In this document: positions 26,862 to 36,605 of the stretch, piece after piece | Layout: each line of letters opens with the position of its first letter | How positions within the stretch are numbered: the first letter of the stretch is position 1 | Assembly: GCA_963763325.1 (NCBI GenBank) | Contig: CAVXOL010000019.1 | Span: 372,001 to 436,000 of the forward strand | Reading direction: 5' to 3' | Length of the DNA stretch: 64,000 bases | Origin: JBBECJ01 sp963763325 | GTDB taxonomy: Bacteria; Chloroflexota; Chloroflexia; Thermomicrobiales; CFX8 | The notes under the pieces: model-generated | What the model was told of the DNA's origin: nothing | Databases searched by the model: none | Seen by the model: only the letters and a program-made list of their open reading frames with translations | Program-made: the position numbers and the translations under genes

Positions 26862-27074
26862 TACACCCCTCCGCGCGCCACCAACCGGGCCGCCGGGTCT
26901 TGCATGCGTGATGGACCAATCGCCCTTACAAGCCGTCATCGGCTTGGACGACGCCAACGGTCGAACGATGCCTACTACGCAAGGGCTATGCCTGAACGAG
27001 AGAACAGGGGCCAGGAGATAGAGAACAGGAGCTTGACGGTTCGTGGAGACGGCCTGAACTTCACAGATCGCGTA

Positions 27075-27572
27075 TTACAACGGTAACTCGTACGTCTCAG
27101 CGAGGCAGCGCAGAATGTCGTTCGTGACGCGGTCGACGACGGCGTCTTTGGCAATCTCGGAGGTGCCTGGTTCCTGGCCCAGGATGAGAACTTCCTCGGT
27201 CGTTAGCGTCTGACTGACCTGCGACGCGCAGCGGCTCGTTTCGCCAATGATCGGGTTTGCCAGACCGACCAACTCAGACGGAAGCTGGGTTTCCAGACAC
27301 GCACGGATGATGTTGTCGGATAGTGTCGTGTTTTCACGGTAGAGTGACAGCAGCAGCGCCGGGGTCAGGTTGCGCTCGAAACAGGTCTGGATCGTGTCGC
27401 CTGGCTCGATGGCGACTGTTGCCAATGCGACCTCACCCTCTGCCGCGCCGTCCGTCTCTACCGGCTCTCCATCATCTAGAAACGGCACATCCGGTCCGTA
27501 GAACCACAATGCCGCCGTGCCACCGCCGACAACGACTGCCGCTAGCAGAGTGAGAACCAGGCAGCCCCGCAT
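27075..27572 (-). CDS. membrane-anchored extracytoplasmic protein, unknown
   Basis: 165 residues from ATG 27572 (AGAGGATGG upstream). A single N-terminal hydrophobic segment (residues 4-25) is followed by an acidic linker and an extracytoplasmic helical domain with four Cys (in IQTCFERN, IRACLETQ, SRCASQV and LRCLAETY), which could form two disulphides. I do not recognise the fold. The repetitive pattern of Cys-x4-Thr/Leu after predicted helices suggests an internal duplication. It is downstream of an MFS carrier on the same strand. Confidence 0.7.
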   Translation of the reverse strand: MRGCLVLTLLAAVVVGGGTAALWFYGPDVPFLDDGEPVETDGAAEGEVALATVAIEPGDTIQTCFERNLTPALLLSLYRENTTLSDNIIRACLETQLPSELVGLANPIIGETSRCASQVSQTLTTEEVLILGQEPGTSEIAKDAVVDRVTNDILRCLAETYELPL

Positions 27573-27613
27573 CCGATACCATCCTCTGTGAACCGGCTTC
27601 AACACGCAGCGGA

Positions 27614-28930
27614 TCAGTCAGCTTGAACGCCGGTCGATAGCGATACTCGCTCGACTGGTGGCAAGGGCTTGGTGGCGAGGGCGAAGAAGATCGAGCCGAG
27701 GCCGGCCAGGGTGGCCATGACGGCAAAGCCGATCTGGTAGCTGCCGGTGGCGTCGGCGGTGATGCCGGCGACGAGTGGGCCGGCTACGTTGCCGAACATG
27801 ACGATCAGCGACGAGAAACCCATGATGACACCGAACGACTTGCGGCCGAAGTAGTCGGCGCGGATAGCCTGCATCAGCGGACCCCGCATCCCCCAGGCGG
27901 TGCCGTGAAAGACGGCGAAGAAGAGCACCCAGAACAGGCCCGAACCGAACGCGAGCGCGTAGAGGCCGATGGCGTGCCCGAACATCGCGAACATCGCGAT
28001 CTTACGCTTCTCGAAGCGGTCGCCGAGGAAGCCGCCAGCGATTTGACCGGCCATCGTCACCGCCGTCATGATCGAGACGATGACCGTTGCGCCGGTCACC
28101 GAAAATCCCTGGTCTTCCTTGAGGAAGACAACCAGGTGGACCATCAGGGCCGAGACGACCAGCACCGCCAGCGCATGACCGAAACCGATGAACCAGAAGG
28201 CGCGCGTCCGCAGCGCCTGGCGCGGCGTGAAGTTGACTCGCTCGACAACCGGCGCCGCTTCAACTCCATCGCCGACACTTTCGGCGGGCCGCTCACCGTC
28301 CGGCAGCATGTCGTACTTCTCCGGCTCGTCGCGCATCATCTGCACCAGTGGCAACCCGATGACGAGGACGAGCACGCCGGAGATCATCGCCGTTGTGCGC
28401 CATCCGAATTGCACCAGTGACCAGCCGACGATCGGGACGAGGATGCCACCAAGGCTCATGCCGGTCTGCATGAAGGCCATCGCAGTCGCCCGGCGGCGTT
28501 CGAACCACTGGACGACGACCGTCGTGACCGACATGAAGCCGCTCAGACTGGCGCCAACCGCCATCGTCAGGAAGGCAAGATAGAACATCGGTAATGAGTT
28601 GATTTGCGAGAAGAAGAAGAAGCCACCGGCCAGGATGATGAGACCGATCCGCATAATCGTCCTGGCGCCGAAGCGGTCCAGCATCCAGCCCTGCGGCGGA
28701 CCGAGCAGCCCGCTCTCGACCCGCTGCAACGAGGCCGCGCCCGACAGCGCCGTCTTGCTCCAGCCGAACTCGTCACGCAGGACGGCTGCGTAGGCGCCGT
28801 AGCCCTGCATCAGCAGGACCGTCTGCAACGCCTGAATGCCGGCCGCCGACGCGACGATCCACCAGCCAAGAAACACTCCACGCGCCCGCGCCCGGACACG
28901 CCCCGCCGCTATCACGTTGACCCCGCTCAC
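27614..28930 (-). CDS. MFS transporter, monocarboxylate/oxalate-type
   Basis: About 438 residues from GTG 28930; further upstream the frame reads an intergenic repeat, so the long version is rejected. Twelve membrane segments with a long central loop (residues 190-235). The N-terminal FLGWWIVASAAGIQ and EFGWSKTALSGAASL, plus GWMLDRFGARTIMRIG and GGFLGDRFEKRKIAM, fit the OxlT/monocarboxylate-like MFS group found in many bacteria. Substrates are probably carboxylates; proton coupling or exchange is inferred. Start precision is low. Confidence 0.85.
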   Translation of the reverse strand: MSGVNVIAAGRVRARARGVFLGWWIVASAAGIQALQTVLLMQGYGAYAAVLRDEFGWSKTALSGAASLQRVESGLLGPPQGWMLDRFGARTIMRIGLIILAGGFFFFSQINSLPMFYLAFLTMAVGASLSGFMSVTTVVVQWFERRRATAMAFMQTGMSLGGILVPIVGWSLVQFGWRTTAMISGVLVLVIGLPLVQMMRDEPEKYDMLPDGERPAESVGDGVEAAPVVERVNFTPRQALRTRAFWFIGFGHALAVLVVSALMVHLVVFLKEDQGFSVTGATVIVSIMTAVTMAGQIAGGFLGDRFEKRKIAMFAMFGHAIGLYALAFGSGLFWVLFFAVFHGTAWGMRGPLMQAIRADYFGRKSFGVIMGFSSLIVMFGNVAGPLVAGITADATGSYQIGFAVMATLAGLGSIFFALATKPLPPVERVSLSTGVQAD

Positions 28931-28970
28931 TCCCCAGGACCAGTTTCCCCTTGCCGGACATCGTAGCACG

Positions 28971-29093
28971 GAGGTGACAGGTGAACAGGGACAGGGACAG
29001 GAGCGGTTTCGTGCAGGCCCGGAGCGCATGTTCCTCACATTCGGACCAGCCCCTGTCCCCTGTTCCCTGTTCCCTGTCACCTCTCGTCATGTA
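28971..29093. repeat. inverted tracts of 7-base words (CCTGTTC type)
   Basis: The right tract (29051-29093) reads CCTGTCC, CCTGTTC, CCTGTTC, CCTGTCA; the left tract (28971-29002) is nearly its reverse complement with small indels. Together a long imperfect stem between two divergent genes; no other gene is seen to 29220. Confidence 0.6.
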
Positions 29094-29220
29094 GAGTGGT
29101 GCCGGGTCGGGATGATTTCGCCCGGACGCAATATACTCATGCGTCGAGATGTCGCGTTGTTGACGTTGTCGAGAGGCGAGTCCGAGTGAGGGCTGCCAAC
29201 CCTGAAATGTTTTGTTTACG

Positions 29221-31746
29221 ATGATCAAGACCCGACGTGCGGTCTATTCGCGCGCAGCACGATTACGGTTAACACGCCGGCAGTTGCTTGCCTCTGCGGC
29301 GGTTGGCGTTGCCGGCATCGCCGCATCGTTGGTGACGCGCCAGGAGCCGGAGCCGGATCAGGACTCGGCGAACGACGCGGGAACCATCAGCAGCGTGACG
29401 CAGCCGTTGTCGGACGCCAGCAGGAGTGTCGTCAGCCGGTTGCCACAGCCGTTGGTCAGCACGGCGGCGAGCGCGCGAGAAGCCCAGGCGTTTCACAGCC
29501 ATATTGGCTGGGCCTACACCTGTGACGAGTTGATCCCGCCGGAGCAGATGCGCGCCGACATGCAGCGAATGCGCGACCTGGGATGCACGTCCATCTATAT
29601 CGGTCACGACAACCCGGCCCGCGCCGGATGGGGATCGGCGGAACCGGGACTTTCGTTCGCCGTCTGGTACGAGATTGAGGCCGACGGACCGGAGGCGCCC
29701 GCCGCCCAGCAGAAGCTCGCGGTCATCGTTCAGGGGATCGACATCGCTCGCGAGGTCGGGCTTCAGGTCGTCCTGCCGATCGACTACCAGATCCAGCAGG
29801 GGCGCCTCTGGTCGGAACATCATCCGGACGACCTCGCGCATGGGCCGGACGGCCTTCCGCTCAACTCACATGGCGACGCGATCGCCTCGCCCTACTCGGA
29901 GACGTTCCGGCGCGACCGGCGGGCCTACTACGAGTGGATCCAGTCGCGGCTGCTGTCGGTCTATCCACATATTGTTGCGCTCAACCTCGGCGACGAACCA
30001 AGTGGTAGCGACTACTCGCCGCACGCGATGGCCGCCTTTGAGCAGCGCTTCGGCCTGCCATGGGATGCCGCCAGCAGCTGGCAACGCGGCGAGTTTCAGG
30101 CCGGCGTCGTCGCCGACTTCGCACTCTGGTGCGCCTGGCAGTGGGAACTGCTCAACCCGACGATGCGGACGCTGTTCACGCTCCACATCGAACGTTCCCG
30201 GCCATTCTTTCCATGTTATGAACGCATCTACCAGCAGGCTCCGCCGACGCTGATCATCTCAGCCGATACGCATCTGCATGACGCCCCGGCCTGGGTTCCG
30301 CTGACCTGGCAGGATACGAACCTGCTCCACAATCTCTGCCGCCAGCTCGGCCTCTGGTCGATGTCAACCGGCAAGGACGTCATGCCCTGGCACAGCGTCA
30401 ATTACTGGGGGCTGAACGACGGTGGCATCCCGGAAGCGCTCGACAGCCATGCCATCTCCGTCAACGAAACGTTGGATGCCGGTGGCCGGATCGCCATGAC
30501 ACTGGCCTGGGGCTGGAACATCCGCTGGCAGGGACTGTTCCGTGACGAGGGCAACCTCGACCACATCGACAAGGAAGCGATGCTCGCTGCCGTCTCGACG
30601 GCGATGGCCGAGGCGCAACCAAAACTCTCCGAACGTCGCGAGCCGGAGCAGCACACCATCCTGTATTTCCCATCGAAACTGCTCTACCAGCTCATCGATG
30701 AGACGCAAGATCCGTTCACGTTCGAGCAGTCACCGTGGTTCGACATTTATTCGACCGATTTCACCAGCGACCGCTACGTCACGCTGACCGATGGTCCGGC
30801 GCTGGAAGAGGCCAACCGTCTCGGCTGGCCGATTGTCCAGATCGGCAGTGACACATTCGAAGGCCCGACCGACAGCATCAACTACCTGCCGCCCGACGTC
30901 CGCGAGATCCACCAGGGCACGCTCTGGTTCGGTGCAACGACCTGGGCGGCGACCCAGGCCGTGCAAGTGGCGATCGAGGAGTACGAGGCGGCCGGGCTGA
31001 ACTGGTCCAGCGAAGCCGGCCTCTACAAGGGGTCACTGTTCGCGAACGGCCAGCAGGGCAGATACTACGAGTACGTCGTATTTGAGCGGGCGATCTTTCA
31101 TCAGGTCGGCAACCGGTTCGAGACGACGCTCGTGTTCCGTGACCTCGCCAACGGCCAACTCGAGTTGGGTGAAGGCAACCTTCGATTTCTCGCGTTCCCC
31201 GAAGCGATTACCGAGCGGCTTCAGTCAACGCCGATCATCGGCGATGCCGGCTCGCTCGCGCCGTCATTCACGACGCTACGGCCCTACCTGACACTGACCG
31301 GCGAGAACCTGGACGACGACCGGACCGGCGAGGTCGTCGATACCTCGGTCGCAGCCGATGGCACGCTCGGCACCTACAGCGATTCGCCAGTCGACGAGAT
31401 TCGGTATGTGCTGTTCGACAATGGACACAACGTCCCGAACGTGCTCTACAACGAGATCATCCGTCGCTACGGCAGGCAGATCTCCGACTGGTGGCCGCGC
31501 ATCGGCCGGCCAATCGGTCGAGCGCTCTGGATGCAGTCCATGCTCGGCGAGGAGGGGCTGCGCTGGGTGCTGGCTCAGCCGTTCGAACGCGGCATCCTGA
31601 CCTACCACCCGCACTACGTCGACCGGCCGCAGTTCGTGATCCAGAACGCCCTGATCGGCAACCTGTTATTGCGGCTCGTGACCGGCACCGACGAGCCGTA
31701 CCGCCCGGAGTATCACGATAGGTTCCAGGTGGTAGGTATCAGGTGA
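29221..31746 (+). CDS. Tat-exported large protein with glycosidase-like TIM barrel
   Basis: 841 residues from ATG 29221. The N-terminus has a twin-arginine signal LTRRQLLASAAVG followed by a hydrophobic segment and an Ala-rich linker. The domain at residues 95-400 looks like a GH42/GH-A clan barrel: beta-strand/helix alternation with NLGDEPSG (a potential acid/base Glu) and a later KDVMPWHSVNYWG. Residues 480-840 may hold a Rossmann-like glutamine-amidotransferase-type domain and a closing beta domain, but no motif decides. Substrate unknown; no polysaccharide locus is adjacent. The last codons are built from AGGTGGT/AGGTATC repeat words that continue past the stop. Confidence 0.75.
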   Translation: MIKTRRAVYSRAARLRLTRRQLLASAAVGVAGIAASLVTRQEPEPDQDSANDAGTISSVTQPLSDASRSVVSRLPQPLVSTAASAREAQAFHSHIGWAYTCDELIPPEQMRADMQRMRDLGCTSIYIGHDNPARAGWGSAEPGLSFAVWYEIEADGPEAPAAQQKLAVIVQGIDIAREVGLQVVLPIDYQIQQGRLWSEHHPDDLAHGPDGLPLNSHGDAIASPYSETFRRDRRAYYEWIQSRLLSVYPHIVALNLGDEPSGSDYSPHAMAAFEQRFGLPWDAASSWQRGEFQAGVVADFALWCAWQWELLNPTMRTLFTLHIERSRPFFPCYERIYQQAPPTLIISADTHLHDAPAWVPLTWQDTNLLHNLCRQLGLWSMSTGKDVMPWHSVNYWGLNDGGIPEALDSHAISVNETLDAGGRIAMTLAWGWNIRWQGLFRDEGNLDHIDKEAMLAAVSTAMAEAQPKLSERREPEQHTILYFPSKLLYQLIDETQDPFTFEQSPWFDIYSTDFTSDRYVTLTDGPALEEANRLGWPIVQIGSDTFEGPTDSINYLPPDVREIHQGTLWFGATTWAATQAVQVAIEEYEAAGLNWSSEAGLYKGSLFANGQQGRYYEYVVFERAIFHQVGNRFETTLVFRDLANGQLELGEGNLRFLAFPEAITERLQSTPIIGDAGSLAPSFTTLRPYLTLTGENLDDDRTGEVVDTSVAADGTLGTYSDSPVDEIRYVLFDNGHNVPNVLYNEIIRRYGRQISDWWPRIGRPIGRALWMQSMLGEEGLRWVLAQPFERGILTYHPHYVDRPQFVIQNALIGNLLLRLVTGTDEPYRPEYHDRFQVVGIR

Positions 31747-31820
31747 TAGGTAACTTGAACTCATTCCTTCGTAGGAGCAATCCTGAACAGCACCTCACAC
31801 CCGTCACCTGTCATCTACTC
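31727..31820. repeat. 7-base-word inverted tracts overlapping a gene end
   Basis: AGGTGGT, AGGTATC, AGGTGAT, AGGTAAC (31727-31754) face CACCTCA, CACCCGT, CACCTGT, CATCTAC (31791-31818). The first tract includes the last codons and stop of the 29221 gene; the second overlaps the next gene's stop. Confidence 0.6.
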
Positions 31821-32438
31821 CCCTAACCGCCGCACAATCACGTCGTAGATCTCGCGGGTCGGCGGTTCGGTGAGGAAGTGGGCGATTCTGGCGACCTGAT
31901 TCTGGTAGTTGCCGCTTGTCTCGCTCGCGTACATCGCTGATTCGGAATCCCAGAAGGTAAAGTGCATCGTCTTGCCGGTGGCGCGATTGCCAAGGCCGAG
32001 AAAGCCGCGGTGGCCGCGCTGCCGCTGCGCGTTTGACAGCACCGTCGTCCGGACGATCTCAAACGCCTGATCGATCGTTTCTGGCCGGACGCGAACGGTC
32101 GTGACCCGCGCGTACTCCAGGTCATCATCAAGGCGGGAGAGTCGCTTCGGCAAGGCATGGATGATGACATCGTACTCCTCACGGATCGGCGGAACCGCGA
32201 AGAGGCTGGCCGTTCCGGTCAGCACCGACTCGGCGATCGCACTGGCCTTGGCCATCGACTCGGGCGAGTCGTACAGGGCGATCACCATTCCCTGGCCGGT
32301 GTCGCGGTCGCCGAGAGCGAGCAGGCCATCGAATCCCACCGCCTGCTCTTCGGCCTGCGTCGCCCAGCGGTTGTAGATACGAATGACATCGTCCATCTTC
32401 TCGGGCCAGTTGATCGATGAGCGAATGGCTGCCAGCAT
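31815..32438 (-). CDS. tandem ABM-like (dimeric alpha/beta barrel) protein
   Basis: 207 residues with two repeats of a ferredoxin-like alpha/beta fold: first about residues 1-95, second about 100-205. Repeats share WDSESAMYASE / YDSPESMAKASAI and RGFLGLGNRATGKTM / DGLLALGDRDTGQGM. Such antibiotic-biosynthesis-monooxygenase-like proteins are cofactor-free oxidases or heme-degrading enzymes, usually working as dimers; a fused pair would give a pseudo-dimer in one chain. ATG 32438 has GGAGGACGAC upstream, which favours it over the longer frame. Confidence 0.8.
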   Translation of the reverse strand: MLAAIRSSINWPEKMDDVIRIYNRWATQAEEQAVGFDGLLALGDRDTGQGMVIALYDSPESMAKASAIAESVLTGTASLFAVPPIREEYDVIIHALPKRLSRLDDDLEYARVTTVRVRPETIDQAFEIVRTTVLSNAQRQRGHRGFLGLGNRATGKTMHFTFWDSESAMYASETSGNYQNQVARIAHFLTEPPTREIYDVIVRRLGE

Positions 32439-32615
32439 GTCGTCCTCCGCTGCTCGGTTGTCATGATGCTCACGGTCGCGTGCATGGATGATGCCATGTG
32501 TGATGCGGAGTCGGGAATCGGGATTCGGGAGGATGAGCGGATTGGTTCCGTTCGATGCTCGGGGCCGGGAATGGGGATTAGGGAGGAAGATCGCGATGCC
32601 CAACGGCGAATCAGA
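32439..32615. repeat. intergenic gap with GGGAATC-type tandem words
   Basis: TCGGGAA, TCGGGAT and TCGGGAG are consecutive at 32511-32531, with a degenerate second tract at 32563-32590. No gene is supported. Confidence 0.5.
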
Positions 32616-33798
32616 TCAGCCGCTTGCCGCCCGCCCCTTATCGGCTACGACATGGATGTCGTAGCCGCGCGCGTGACGAATCAGCTCAGTGACGAGCGAT
32701 CGCTGGCGGAACTCCTGCCAGCGAGAACGGGTCGAGTGGCCGATGACGATCAGGGTTACATTGCGCTCCTGAGCGATGTCGAGAATCGATTTGACGAGGT
32801 CCGGCCCTTCCGCGATGACGACCTCGGCCCCCAGGTCTTCGGCCAAGTTCGGCATCCCGTTCGATGATCCGACGCGCCTCATCAGGAAGCTCCGCGAGCG
32901 GAACGCGCGTCGCATGGACCGCGACATACGACGCCGCCAGCCCGTGGGCGAGCCGCCAGGCATGTCGAAGCACCTGGCCAGCCAACGGTCCCGGACCGAA
33001 GCACGCCATCACTGTCTCGGTCGCAGCCCATGGTCCCTGGATGTTGTGATCAACCATGTAGCGCTCAAGCGCCGTCTCGACTCCTTCGGCCACTCGACGG
33101 AGCGCAAGCTCGCGCAACGCCGTCAGATTGCCCGTCCGAAAGAACTGCGTCATCGCCGCTTGAGCGCGGTCACCCGGATAGATCTTGCCCTCGCGTAGCC
33201 GCTGGCGCAGTACATCGGGTGGAAGATCGATCAGCGCAACCGTCGTCGGCTCTTCGAGGATGGCATCCGGCAGGGTCTCGCGGACACGAATTCCCGTGAT
33301 GGATTCGATGATGTCGTTGAGGCTCTCCAGATGCTGAATGTTGAGCGATGAGATGACATCAATCCCAGCGTCGCGCAACAGTTCGACATCCTGCCAGCGC
33401 TTCTCGCGCTCGCTGCCCGGCACGTTCGTGTGCGCCAGTTCGTCGACGAGACAGACCGCCGGCTTGCGAGCCAGGATCGCGTCAACATCCATCTCCTCGA
33501 CGACGACACCGCGATAGGAAATCGACCGGCGCGGAATAACCTCGAGGTCACCAATCTGGTCAGCCGTCTCCGCTCGGCCATGTGTTTCAACATAGCCACA
33601 GACAACATCGACGCCGGCTGCTTTCAGCCGGCGTCCTTCATTCAGCATCGCCCAGGTCTTACCGACACCCGGGGCCGCGCCGAGGAAGACGTGCAGCGAT
33701 CCTCGGCCCGGTTCGGTGTCGACGACGCCCGACTCGGAAGCCAGCCGCTTCAGCATCTCCTCGGGCGTCGGCCGCCTCGGTTCACTCGACGTTGGCAT
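32616..33798 (-). CDS. kdpD: truncated KdpD: sensor/Usp half without histidine kinase (frameshift near 32855)
   Basis: About 390 residues: KdpD N-terminal ATP-binding domain with Walker A GAAPGVGKT and CLVDELAHTNVPG, then a universal-stress-protein domain. The Usp domain is broken near 32855 by one extra G (restored frame RDANLAEDLGAEVV) and ends HARGYDIHVVADKG. No membrane segments, HisKA or HATPase domain follow; the next gene lies on the same strand after 177 bp. Short KdpD proteins without kinase are known in several lineages and bind potassium-related signals or the ATPase. It lies 6 bp after kdpC, at the end of the operon. Confidence 0.85.
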
Positions 33799-33804
33799 CG
33801 TGTC

Positions 33805-34416
33805 CTACAGATCGTCCAGCGCGAGGTTGAGCTTGAGGACGTTCACTCGCGCTTCACCCAACACACCAAGATCGCGACCTTCCGTGTAGCGATCGACCAG
33901 CGCGCGAACCTGATCTTCGCCCACGCCACGCTCGCGGGCAATCCGCGGCACCTGGTACTCGGCGGCAGCCGGTGAGATATGCGGATCGAGACCGGAGCCG
34001 GATGCGGTGACAAGATCAACCGGGACCGGCATATCGCCGCGCTCCGGGTGAGCCGCCTGGATATCGGCGACGGTAGCTTCGATCCGCTCGATCAGGACCG
34101 GATTGGTTGGTCCGAGGTTTGAACCGGACGACAAGTTGGCATCGTATCCGTCTCCGGCCGCGCTCGGCCGGCCCCAGAAGTAGCCCGCCTGCCCGAAGAA
34201 ATCCTGACCGATCAATTCCGACCCGACGACCTCGCCGTCTCGCTCGATCATGCTTCCGTCAGCCTTGTCAGGAAAGATGATCTGGGCGATTCCGGTCATC
34301 GCCAGCGGGTAGATCAATCCCGTCAGGACCGTCATCACGACGATCATCGCCAGCGCGGGCCGGACGACGTCACGGATCATCGAACGTGACGGCTGAACGG
34401 ATTCATTGGTATTCAC
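33805..34416 (-). CDS. kdpC: potassium-transporting ATPase subunit C
   Basis: 203 residues, single N-terminal membrane segment (residues 20-42) then an extracytoplasmic domain; family motifs FWGRPSA, SSGSNLGPTNP and ASGSGLDPHISPAAA are present. KdpC stabilises the KdpFABC complex and assists ATP binding. GTG start with AAGGA upstream; it follows kdpB after 85 bp filled with a hairpin and precedes kdpD by 6 bp. Confidence 0.97.
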   Translation of the reverse strand: MNTNESVQPSRSMIRDVVRPALAMIVVMTVLTGLIYPLAMTGIAQIIFPDKADGSMIERDGEVVGSELIGQDFFGQAGYFWGRPSAAGDGYDANLSSGSNLGPTNPVLIERIEATVADIQAAHPERGDMPVPVDLVTASGSGLDPHISPAAAEYQVPRIARERGVGEDQVRALVDRYTEGRDLGVLGEARVNVLKLNLALDDL

Positions 34417-34438
34417 TGCTAGTGTTCCTTCTTAATGG

Positions 34439-34508
34439 GTGATGCGTGACGTGTAAGGCGGAGCTGAGCCATTTCCCGCGTCACGCATCACGCGTCACTC
34501 GTCACGCC
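34439..34508. repeat. 7-base-word hairpin between kdpB and kdpC
   Basis: GTGATGCGTGACG (34439-34451) pairs perfectly with CGTCACGCATCAC (34479-34491); the latter continues as CGTCACG-type words into the last codon(s) of kdpB. Inside the operon it could set the kdpB:kdpC mRNA ratio. Confidence 0.65.
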
Positions 34509-36604
34509 AACCCGATCGTCGTGATAACGAGATCGATCAGCTTGATGCCGATGAACGGGACGATGATTCCGCCGAGCCCATAGATCAGCAGGTTGCGGCG
34601 CAGGATGTCGGCGGCACCCAGCGGCCGGTAGACGACGCCGCGCAGTGCAAGCGGGATCAGCGCGATGATGATCAACGCGTTGAAGATGACCGCCGACAGA
34701 ATCGCGCTCTCGGCCGTCTCGAGCCGCATGATGTTGAGCCGATCGAGTTCCGGATAGGTCGTCACGAACAGGGCCGGGATGATCGCGAAGTACTTGGCCA
34801 CGTCGTTGGCAATCGAGAAGGTCGTCAACGAGCCACGCGTGATCAGTAGCTGCTTGCCAATCGCGACGATCTCGATCAGCTTGGTCGGGTCGGAATCGAG
34901 ATCGACCATGTTGCCGGCTTCTTTCGCGGCAGCCGTCCCGGTGTGCATCGCGACACCGACATCGGATTGCGCCAGGGCCGGAGCATCGTTGGTCCCATCG
35001 CCGGTCATCGCGACCAGTCGCCCCTCGGCCTGATGGTCGCGGATGAGCTTGAGCTTGTCTTCCGGCTTCGCTTCGGCCACGAAGTCATCGACACCGGCTT
35101 CGCCAGCGATCGTCCGCGCCGTCAGTGGGTTATCACCGGTAATCATCACCGTCCGGATTCCCATCCGGCGCATCTCCTCGAAGCGCGCGCGCATGCCGGG
35201 CTTGACCGTGTCCTTGAGATGAATGACACCGAGCACCACACCGTCGTCAGCGACGACCAGTGGGGTCCCACCCTGCTCCGAGATGGTCGTGACGACTGGC
35301 TGCAGGTCGGCTGGGGTCTCCCTGACGGTCAGCAGCACGCTATCAACCGCGCCCTTGATCGTCCGGGTGCCGTCGAGCTGGATCCCTGATACACGGGTCT
35401 CGGCCGTGAACGGGATCAACGTCGCCTCAGACAGAATCGATGGATCGGCACGATACCCCTGCTCCTCGGCCAGAGCGACGATTGAACGCCCTTCCGGCGT
35501 TTCGTCGGCCAGCGACGACCGGAGCGCGGCCTGCGTGATCTCAGCGACGCTATGACCGCCGACCGGGATGAACTCGCTCGCCATCCGGTTGCCGTAGGTG
35601 ATCGTGCCGGTCTTGTCGAGGAGCAGCACATCGATATCGCCGGCTGCCTCGACCGCGCGGCCCGACATTGCCAGCACATTGCGCTGGACGAGCCGATCCA
35701 TCCCGGCGATGCCGATTGCCGAGAGCAGGCCGCCAATCGTCGTCGGAATCAGCGTCACCAGCAGCGCGATCAGGACCGCAACTGAGACAGGTGCCCCGGA
35801 ATAGATCGCGAATGGCCGCAACGAGATCACGACCAGCATGAAGATGATCGTCATTCCCGCCAGCAGGATCGTCAGCGCGATCTCGTTCGGCGTCTTCTGT
35901 CGAACGGAGCCTTCGACGAGCGCGATCATCCGGTCGAGGAACGACGAGCCTGGTTCGGCCGTGATCTTGATCGTCAATGTGTCGGAGACAACCAGTGTCC
36001 CGCCAGTCACCGACGAACGAATATCAGTCCCCGGCTCTTTCAGGACAGGAGCGGACTCGCCGGTGATGGCAGCTTCGGAGACGAAAGCAACGCCATCGAT
36101 CACCTCGCCATCATTCGGGATCAACTCGTTGGCATCGACACGAACGATGTCGCCGGGCCGCAGTTCCGCCCCCGGAACCATCTCTGTCCGGCCATCCGGC
36201 AGCACCCGCCGCGCCATCGTCTCGGTCCGCGTTTTACGCAGCGTCGATGCCTGCGCCTTGCCACGGCCTTCCGCCATCGCTTCCGCGAAATTGGCAAACA
36301 GGACGGTGAACCAGAGCCAGGCGGTCAACTGACCGAGAAACAACAGGCTCAGGTCCCCAGCGTCGCCGACGATCTCGCGGACGAAGATGAACGTCGTGAT
36401 GACGCTACCAACCTCGACGACGAACATCACCGGGTTCCGCGCCATCTGGCGCGGGTCCAACTTCAGCACGGCGTCCTTCAGCGCCGGGACGATAATCTCC
36501 GGGTCCCAGAGGCTGCGCGTCGTCGCGACACGCTTCTCAGGTTTGTCGAAGTCGGACGGAGGCTGCGGCTCCTGGCGCGTGGGCATCATTGGGATCGTGG
36601 ACAT
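34502..36604 (-). CDS. kdpB: potassium-transporting P-type ATPase subunit B
   Basis: 700 residues. Catalytic phosphorylation site LLLDKTGTITYG, actuator loop TGESAPVLKE, nucleotide domain motifs KGAVDS and MTGDGTNDAPALAQSDVG with the hinge Asp pair; seven membrane segments. It hydrolyses ATP to drive K+ uptake by KdpA. ATG 36604 lies one base after the kdpA stop, so the two are translationally linked. Two further in-frame ATGs (36616, 36589) are less likely. Confidence 0.97.
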   Translation of the reverse strand: MSTIPMMPTRQEPQPPSDFDKPEKRVATTRSLWDPEIIVPALKDAVLKLDPRQMARNPVMFVVEVGSVITTFIFVREIVGDAGDLSLLFLGQLTAWLWFTVLFANFAEAMAEGRGKAQASTLRKTRTETMARRVLPDGRTEMVPGAELRPGDIVRVDANELIPNDGEVIDGVAFVSEAAITGESAPVLKEPGTDIRSSVTGGTLVVSDTLTIKITAEPGSSFLDRMIALVEGSVRQKTPNEIALTILLAGMTIIFMLVVISLRPFAIYSGAPVSVAVLIALLVTLIPTTIGGLLSAIGIAGMDRLVQRNVLAMSGRAVEAAGDIDVLLLDKTGTITYGNRMASEFIPVGGHSVAEITQAALRSSLADETPEGRSIVALAEEQGYRADPSILSEATLIPFTAETRVSGIQLDGTRTIKGAVDSVLLTVRETPADLQPVVTTISEQGGTPLVVADDGVVLGVIHLKDTVKPGMRARFEEMRRMGIRTVMITGDNPLTARTIAGEAGVDDFVAEAKPEDKLKLIRDHQAEGRLVAMTGDGTNDAPALAQSDVGVAMHTGTAAAKEAGNMVDLDSDPTKLIEIVAIGKQLLITRGSLTTFSIANDVAKYFAIIPALFVTTYPELDRLNIMRLETAESAILSAVIFNALIIIALIPLALRGVVYRPLGAADILRRNLLIYGLGGIIVPFIGIKLIDLVITTIGLA

Positions 36605-36605
36605 C

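Noticed and set aside
27614..29080. Long N-terminus of the MFS gene (start 29080)
   Set aside because: The first 50 codons are translated from the heptamer repeat region and resemble nothing; the GTG near 28930 is preferred.
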